Assembly (NCBI GenBank): GCA_046728075.1
Contig: JBKPDV010000286.1
Coordinates: forward strand, 1 to 17,131
Length of the DNA: 17,131 nt
Direction: 5' to 3'
Origin: JBKPDV01 sp046728075
Lineage (GTDB): Bacteria > Acidobacteriota > Thermoanaerobaculia > UBA5066 > Gp7-AA6
Shown: positions 13,548 through 17,131 of the stretch, piece after piece
Position numbering within the stretch: the first letter of the stretch is position 1
Layout: each line of letters starts with the position of its first letter
Notes under the pieces: model-generated
Databases searched by the model: none
Told to the model about the DNA's origin: nothing
Seen by the model: only the letters and a program-made list of their open reading frames with translations
Program-made: the position numbers and the translations under genes

Positions 13548-15503
13548 ATGAAAACAATCTACAAATTGTTATCTCTGGCCGGCCTGCTGCTGGGGACGGC
13601 TCCGCTCTTCGCGCAGACGGTCCCTCTTGACGTCGAGGTCGGCTACCGCGTCGTCCGCGTCTCCGGCAACGAGAATGAGTACCGGTCTCAGATCAACGAC
13701 CGGCCCGGCATCCTGCTGCGCAACGTCACCTTTGCCACGTCGGACTTCGACGGACGGACAAATCTCATCGACCACCTCCGAGTAGACGGGAGCGATCTTG
13801 GCGCAGGACCTGCCGGCGCGCTGCGTCTGGAGGCGGGACGCGCCGGTCTCTGGAGCCTGCGCTTCTCCTACCGCCATGCCGACTTCTTTTCCGCGCTGGC
13901 CGATTTTGCCAACCCGCTCTTCCCGACCGTGATCCCCGGCCAGCACACGATCGACCGCGGGCGGAACGTCTACGACGCGGAGATCGAGATCTTTCCGGGC
14001 GGGATGATCACACCCCTCATCGGTTACACGCGCAACACCTATTCCGGTCCCGGCCGCACGACCTACCACGTGGGCGAGGACGAGTTTCGCCTCGCGTCGA
14101 ACCTCGACGACATCGACCAGGAGGTCCGCGTCGGGGCCAACTTCGCCGCGGGGCCAGTGTCGGGGCGGATCGTTCAGGGATGGCGCCAGTTCCGAGAGAC
14201 GGAGAGCCTCGCGCTCGCGCCGGGAGAGAAAAACGGCAACAGCCTTTCGGACCCGGTTCTGGGGGTTTCGCAGAACCTGACGAACTTGAACCGCCAGACC
14301 TCGGTCAAGACCAACACTCCCTCGACGACAGCGCTCGTGACAGGGAAGATCGGTCCGCGCGTGCGCCTGATCGGGTCTTATCAGCGGGCCAGCGGCGAGG
14401 CGGACACGAACGAGACCGAGAGTCTTGCCGGCAGTCTCGTTTCCTTCGAGATCAGCCGCTTCTTCGCAGGCCTGACGGAGACCGCCTCGACGCAGTCGAA
14501 ATCGACCTTTTGGCGGGGAAGCGGTCGCGCCGAGCTAACGATCGTCGATGGAGTCGACCTGACAGCCGGCTGGTCGCGGCGGCACCGGTGGCTCGACGGT
14601 TTCGCTCTGGTCTCGACGCTCTACCTCAATACCGTGACGTTTGCGGGCTCCGACCCGAAGGATCTTTTGAAGCTCTTGCAGGCGCAGAACGCGATGGACC
14701 GGACCGACGACCACTTCGAGACCCGGCTGTCGGCGCGCGGAATTGGTCCCTGGAGCGGGCACGTGAGCTGGGCCGAGACTCGGGAAGACGTGGTGGTGAC
14801 GCCGGATCTCTCCGAGATCGTCGTTCCGGGCGGCCAGGGAGGAGACTTCGGCCGGCGCGTCTCGGAATGGAGCGCCGGCATCGGCTATACCCGCTCCGGC
14901 CTCACGTTAGGAGCGGACTGGATCGGCGAGCGCGCGAACGACCCGATCGTCCGGACGGATTTCCTCGATCGGGACCGGTACCGGCTGCGGCTGTCCTGGC
15001 TGGACCCGAAGACCCATCTTCGGGTGTCGGCCACGGGGCAGCAAATCGACGCCGACAACGACCGGACCGGGATCGGCTACGACGGCCGGATTCGAGAGTA
15101 CGGCGGAGAGATCGAGCTCACGCCGGTCAAGCCGCTGCGAGTGCACTTCTCGGCGAGCAAGTACCAGGCCGACAGCACGATTCTCTATCGCGTCCCGCAG
15201 GACTTCACGACGGCTGTCTCGGATCACCGCGAGCGCGGTACGTCCATCGAGGGCGGGCTGAATCTCACCTTCCCCATCTTTACCCTGGACGGCACCGTTG
15301 GCCGTTTCGAGAACAGAGGGTCGTACCCGTTCACGATCGACCGGGCCCGCGTCACGGGAGAGGTTCCGGTCACCAAGGGCATCAGCATCATCGCCGAATG
15401 GATGCGCGACAAGTACAATGACGCTGCGCAAGACACGGGAAGCCTAGGGAAGTACGCGGCCAATCGGTATGGTCTCTATCTTCGCTGGCAACCAACTTTC
15501 TGA
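13548..15503 (+). CDS. MtrB/PioB-family outer-membrane beta-barrel protein
   Basis: A 651-residue outer-membrane barrel that would sheathe the MtrA-type cytochrome and bring it into contact with the outer decahaem cytochrome. ATG 13548 follows AGGAG (13538-13542) and gives a signal peptide of about 20 residues ending APLFAQ. The mature protein is rich in alternating polar/aromatic strands with short Asp/Gly/Asn turns and ends in a terminal Phe (LRWQPTF), the usual barrel-assembly signal. The length fits the large barrels of the MtrB/PioB/DmsF group. No cysteine is present at all, so the CXXC seen near the N-terminus of Shewanella MtrB is missing, as I would expect outside that group. It is third in the conduit operon; a decayed copy of its 5' end lies at 9939-9991. 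Confidence 0.9.
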   Translation: MKTIYKLLSLAGLLLGTAPLFAQTVPLDVEVGYRVVRVSGNENEYRSQINDRPGILLRNVTFATSDFDGRTNLIDHLRVDGSDLGAGPAGALRLEAGRAGLWSLRFSYRHADFFSALADFANPLFPTVIPGQHTIDRGRNVYDAEIEIFPGGMITPLIGYTRNTYSGPGRTTYHVGEDEFRLASNLDDIDQEVRVGANFAAGPVSGRIVQGWRQFRETESLALAPGEKNGNSLSDPVLGVSQNLTNLNRQTSVKTNTPSTTALVTGKIGPRVRLIGSYQRASGEADTNETESLAGSLVSFEISRFFAGLTETASTQSKSTFWRGSGRAELTIVDGVDLTAGWSRRHRWLDGFALVSTLYLNTVTFAGSDPKDLLKLLQAQNAMDRTDDHFETRLSARGIGPWSGHVSWAETREDVVVTPDLSEIVVPGGQGGDFGRRVSEWSAGIGYTRSGLTLGADWIGERANDPIVRTDFLDRDRYRLRLSWLDPKTHLRVSATGQQIDADNDRTGIGYDGRIREYGGEIELTPVKPLRVHFSASKYQADSTILYRVPQDFTTAVSDHRERGTSIEGGLNLTFPIFTLDGTVGRFENRGSYPFTIDRARVTGEVPVTKGISIIAEWMRDKYNDAAQDTGSLGKYAANRYGLYLRWQPTF

Positions 15504-15516
15504 TCAGGGGGTGGAA

Positions 15517-15807
15517 GTGAAAAGAAAAGGTTCCAGACTCGGGCTGTCGATCGGTCTCTTGTTTTGGGCGGTGTGCATGCTCGTGCCGAGCGCGACCAGG
15601 GCAAACCTGAAAATACAGAAGGGAGCCAAGGAGCTCGGTTTTCCGGCCACGAACTGTCTTTATTGCCACAACGAGAAGCTTCCCAAGAAGGACGCCTTCA
15701 CGCACAACGAGAGGGGCAAGTGGCTGGTCGCGGAAAAAGAGAAGCGGAAGGCGAAGGAAGTCGATCCCGCCTGGCTGAAGGACTATCCGGGGGAGAAATC
15801 GAAGTAA
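15517..15807 (+). CDS. Small monohaem c-type cytochrome, tandem copy 1
   Basis: A 96-residue exported monohaem cytochrome. GTG 15517 is chosen because GGGGGTGGAA lies directly upstream and the basic n-region of the signal peptide begins here; GTG 15511 is an alternative. Signal peptide about residues 1-29, then a mature protein of under 70 residues with one haem site C47-L-Y-C50-H51. The Lys/Glu-rich C-terminal half is strongly basic. It aligns without a gap to the copy at 15855 from start to residue 95. H63 (in THNERGKW) is conserved in both copies, while the Met at position 33 of copy 2 is Ile here, so bis-His ligation is more likely than His-Met. The family is not recognised by name. It lies 13 bp after the barrel gene, so is probably in the same operon, as a soluble shuttle to the conduit (inference). 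Confidence 0.82.
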   Translation: MKRKGSRLGLSIGLLFWAVCMLVPSATRANLKIQKGAKELGFPATNCLYCHNEKLPKKDAFTHNERGKWLVAEKEKRKAKEVDPAWLKDYPGEKSK

Positions 15808-15819
15808 TCTGTGTGCCGA

Positions 15820-15838
15820 CAGACCCATGGTGGGTCTG
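15820..15838 (+). other. Hairpin directly before the ribosome-binding site of the second monohaem gene
   Basis: CAGACCC-ATGGT-GGGTCTG is a perfect 7-bp stem with a 5-nt loop, ending 1 bp before the AAGGAGG at 15840-15846. No T-tract follows, so it is not a terminator. It may set mRNA stability or translation of the second copy separately from the first. Confidence 0.55.
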
Positions 15839-15854
15839 CAAGGAGGAACGGCTC

Positions 15855-16142
15855 ATGAGGAAGTTCGGTTCAAGTCTGGGTCTGGCGGTCGTGCTTCTGC
15901 TCTGGTGCGGCGGCATGTTGTTGTCCGACGTTTCGTCGGCGACGTTGAAAATGCAGAAGCAGGCCAAGGAGCTCGGGATTCCGGCCGAGAACTGTCTCTA
16001 CTGCCACAACGAGAAGCTTCCCAAGAAGGACGCGGTCTCGCACAACGATCGGGGCAAGTGGCTGATCGCGGAAAAAGAGAAGCGGAAGGCGAAGGAAGTC
16101 GACGTCTCCTGGCTGAAGGATTACCCGGCCGATAAGAAGTAA
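15855..16142 (+). CDS. Small monohaem c-type cytochrome, tandem copy 2
   Basis: A 95-residue exported monohaem cytochrome, paralogue of the preceding gene. ATG 15855 has a strong AAGGAGG at 15840-15846. Signal peptide about residues 1-29; haem site C47-L-Y-C50-H51; candidate distal ligand H63 in SHNDRGKW; Lys-rich tail ending DYPADKK. From residue 46 to 90 the two copies are nearly identical, also at DNA level around the haem motif, while signal peptides have diverged. This suggests a duplication with pressure on, or gene conversion of, the mature core. It may provide dosage or a partner with a slightly different potential. Confidence 0.85.
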   Translation: MRKFGSSLGLAVVLLLWCGGMLLSDVSSATLKMQKQAKELGIPAENCLYCHNEKLPKKDAVSHNDRGKWLIAEKEKRKAKEVDVSWLKDYPADKK

Positions 16143-16160
16143 GACAGGACTCCCGGTCGG

Positions 16161-16199
16161 GATCGGCGATCGCGCCGGAAGGAAGGGCGATCGCCGGTC
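16161..16199 (+). terminator. Long-stem hairpin after the monohaem cytochromes
   Basis: A 13-bp stem (16161-16173 with 16187-16199, one G-U pair) contains GGCGATCGC/GCGATCGCC and a 13-nt loop. It lies 19 bp after the stop at 16142. Downstream GTTTCT is only a weak T-run, so termination may be partial, separating the conduit and monohaem genes from the next cytochrome gene. Confidence 0.55.
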
Positions 16200-16277
16200 C
16201 TGGCCCGTTTCTCAGTCGATCGAGTTCAAGTCCGGCCCGACGTGTGTCCCGAGAAGCTTTCGCGACGAAGGGGCCCG

Positions 16278-17131
16278 ATGAGATTCGCCATTGCAGCCAT
16301 CGCCCTCTCGATCTCCGCGAGCGCTCTTTTCGCCGCCCCCGGCAAGTCGGTCAAGCCTCCCTCCAACGAAGACTGTCTGACCTGCCACGGGGAGACCGAC
16401 TCCAAACGGTCCAATGGGCGCTCCGTTTTTGTCGCTCGGACGAAGTTCGAGTCTTCCGTTCACGGTCAGGCCGGCGTCGCCTGTGTGGACTGCCACGCCG
16501 ATCTGGCGAAAACTCAGGACTTTCCGCACAAGCCCCACACGAAGAAGGTCGACTGCGCGAGCTGCCATGACAAGGCGGGCGCCTCGCATCCCTTTCATCC
16601 GGAGATCGCCCGCGCCGAGAGCGGAAAAGAGAAGCCGCAGGTCGACTGCGCCGACTGCCACGGATCGCACGAGGTTACGGCGGTTGCGGACCCGAGCTTC
16701 CGCTTCACGCCGGCCAGACAGGCGCAAGCCTGCGGGACCTGCCACGAGGAGATCCGCGATCACTTCCTCTCTTCCGAGCACGGAAAGGCGCTGGCCTCTG
16801 GAGCGCAGCCGGCTCCCTCCTGCCTTTCCTGTCACAAATCGGTGATGACCGCGGGGGCCGGGATCGATCTGGCTGCTCTGAAAAGGGCACAGGAACGGCT
16901 TTGCCTATCCTGTCACCTCAAGAACAAGGCGGTGCGAGACCGCGTCTCTGCCAGCCCCGGCTTCATTTCAGCCTACGAGCAGAGCGTTCACGGAGCCGCG
17001 CTCCTGCGCGGGGACGCGAGAGCGCCGACGTGCGTCGATTGCCACGGCGCTCACGATGAGCGCCGCGGGTTCGACACCTCTTCCTTCGTCAACAAGATGA
17101 GAGTCGAGCAGGTCTGCGCCCGGTGCCATCC
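16278..17131 (+). CDS. Multihaem c-type cytochrome (at least 9 haems), cut by the window end
   Basis: An open frame from ATG 16278 runs past the right edge (284 codons visible). The signal peptide is about residues 1-20 (hydrophobic, ending LFA-APGK), so the mature protein is periplasmic. Nine CXXCH are seen: CLTCH, CVDCH, CASCH, CADCH, CGTCH, CLSCH, CLSCH, CVDCH and CARCH at the very end. Repeated HG motifs (SVHGQAG, SEHGKAL, SVHGAAL) between haems are typical of cytochrome c3/c7-like multihaem proteins found with inner-membrane cytochrome b partners in Geobacter-type electron transfer chains. It could be the link between the quinone pool and the MtrA-type cytochrome, but no membrane domain is visible in this part. 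The ribosome-binding site is weak (GAAGGGG). An in-frame GTG at 16242 would spoil the signal peptide. Confidence 0.85.
   Translation, partial: MRFAIAAIALSISASALFAAPGKSVKPPSNEDCLTCHGETDSKRSNGRSVFVARTKFESSVHGQAGVACVDCHADLAKTQDFPHKPHTKKVDCASCHDKAGASHPFHPEIARAESGKEKPQVDCADCHGSHEVTAVADPSFRFTPARQAQACGTCHEEIRDHFLSSEHGKALASGAQPAPSCLSCHKSVMTAGAGIDLAALKRAQERLCLSCHLKNKAVRDRVSASPGFISAYEQSVHGAALLRGDARAPTCVDCHGAHDERRGFDTSSFVNKMRVEQVCARCH

Noticed and set aside
16165..16195. GCGATCGC octamers resembling the cyanobacterial HIP1 motif
   Set aside because: Both copies are the two arms of one hairpin, and the octamer is expected at some frequency in GC-rich DNA; no cyanobacterial genes are present.

Overview
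The window is GC-rich DNA from a Gram-negative bacterium: it encodes an outer-membrane beta-barrel, Sec signal peptides and periplasmic c-type cytochromes. GC-rich codon use, a ba3-type (cbaDBA) terminal oxidase and a porin/multihaem-cytochrome conduit would suit an Acidobacteriota-like or other deep-branching soil, sediment or thermal lineage. No rRNA or other phylogenetic marker is present, so that placement is inference. No tRNA, rRNA, CRISPR array, insertion sequence or phage gene was seen.

Layout. (1) 1-2168: four small unrecognised genes on the plus strand: a secreted cysteine-rich protein (192-695), two paralogous membrane-anchored cysteine proteins (707-1030 and 1198-1782) and a short soluble protein overlapping the second (1779-2168). 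(2) 2437-5648: a CcoI/FixI-type copper P-type ATPase, converging tail to tail with a TauE/SafE- or DsbD-like membrane protein (minus strand); both are typical of cytochrome oxidase copper supply and maturation. (3) 5864-8906: cbaD-cbaB-cbaA, a ba3-type oxygen reductase with all haem and copper ligands recognisable, and a coupled dihaem cytochrome c that probably feeds it. (4) 9017-9499 (minus): a small heat-shock protein with its own strong terminator. (5) 9500-10320: a long gene-free stretch holding a decayed copy of an mtrA/mtrB junction and a palindromic regulatory site. (6) 10321-15503: a complete putative extracellular electron transfer conduit: OmcA/MtrC-family decahaem cytochrome, MtrA/DmsE-family decahaem cytochrome and MtrB/PioB-family beta-barrel. 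(7) 15517-17131: two tandem near-identical monohaem cytochromes and the start of a multihaem cytochrome (at least 9 haems) cut by the window end.

Working model: the locus brings together a high-affinity oxygen reductase with its copper supply and a porin-cytochrome conduit able to move electrons across the outer membrane, so it could switch electron flow between oxygen and an extracellular acceptor (or take electrons from an extracellular donor). The most interesting signal outside the genes is a shared 16-bp dyad, TGATnCA-N2-TGnATCA, found upstream of the cysteine-rich gene, upstream of the second membrane-anchored gene and upstream of the decahaem cytochrome. Each copy lies 31-33 bp upstream (centre to centre) of a -10-like hexamer with no good -35 box, as expected for an activator-dependent promoter. 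This would tie the cysteine-rich genes and the electron conduit into one regulon. All alignments and spacings were done by eye.
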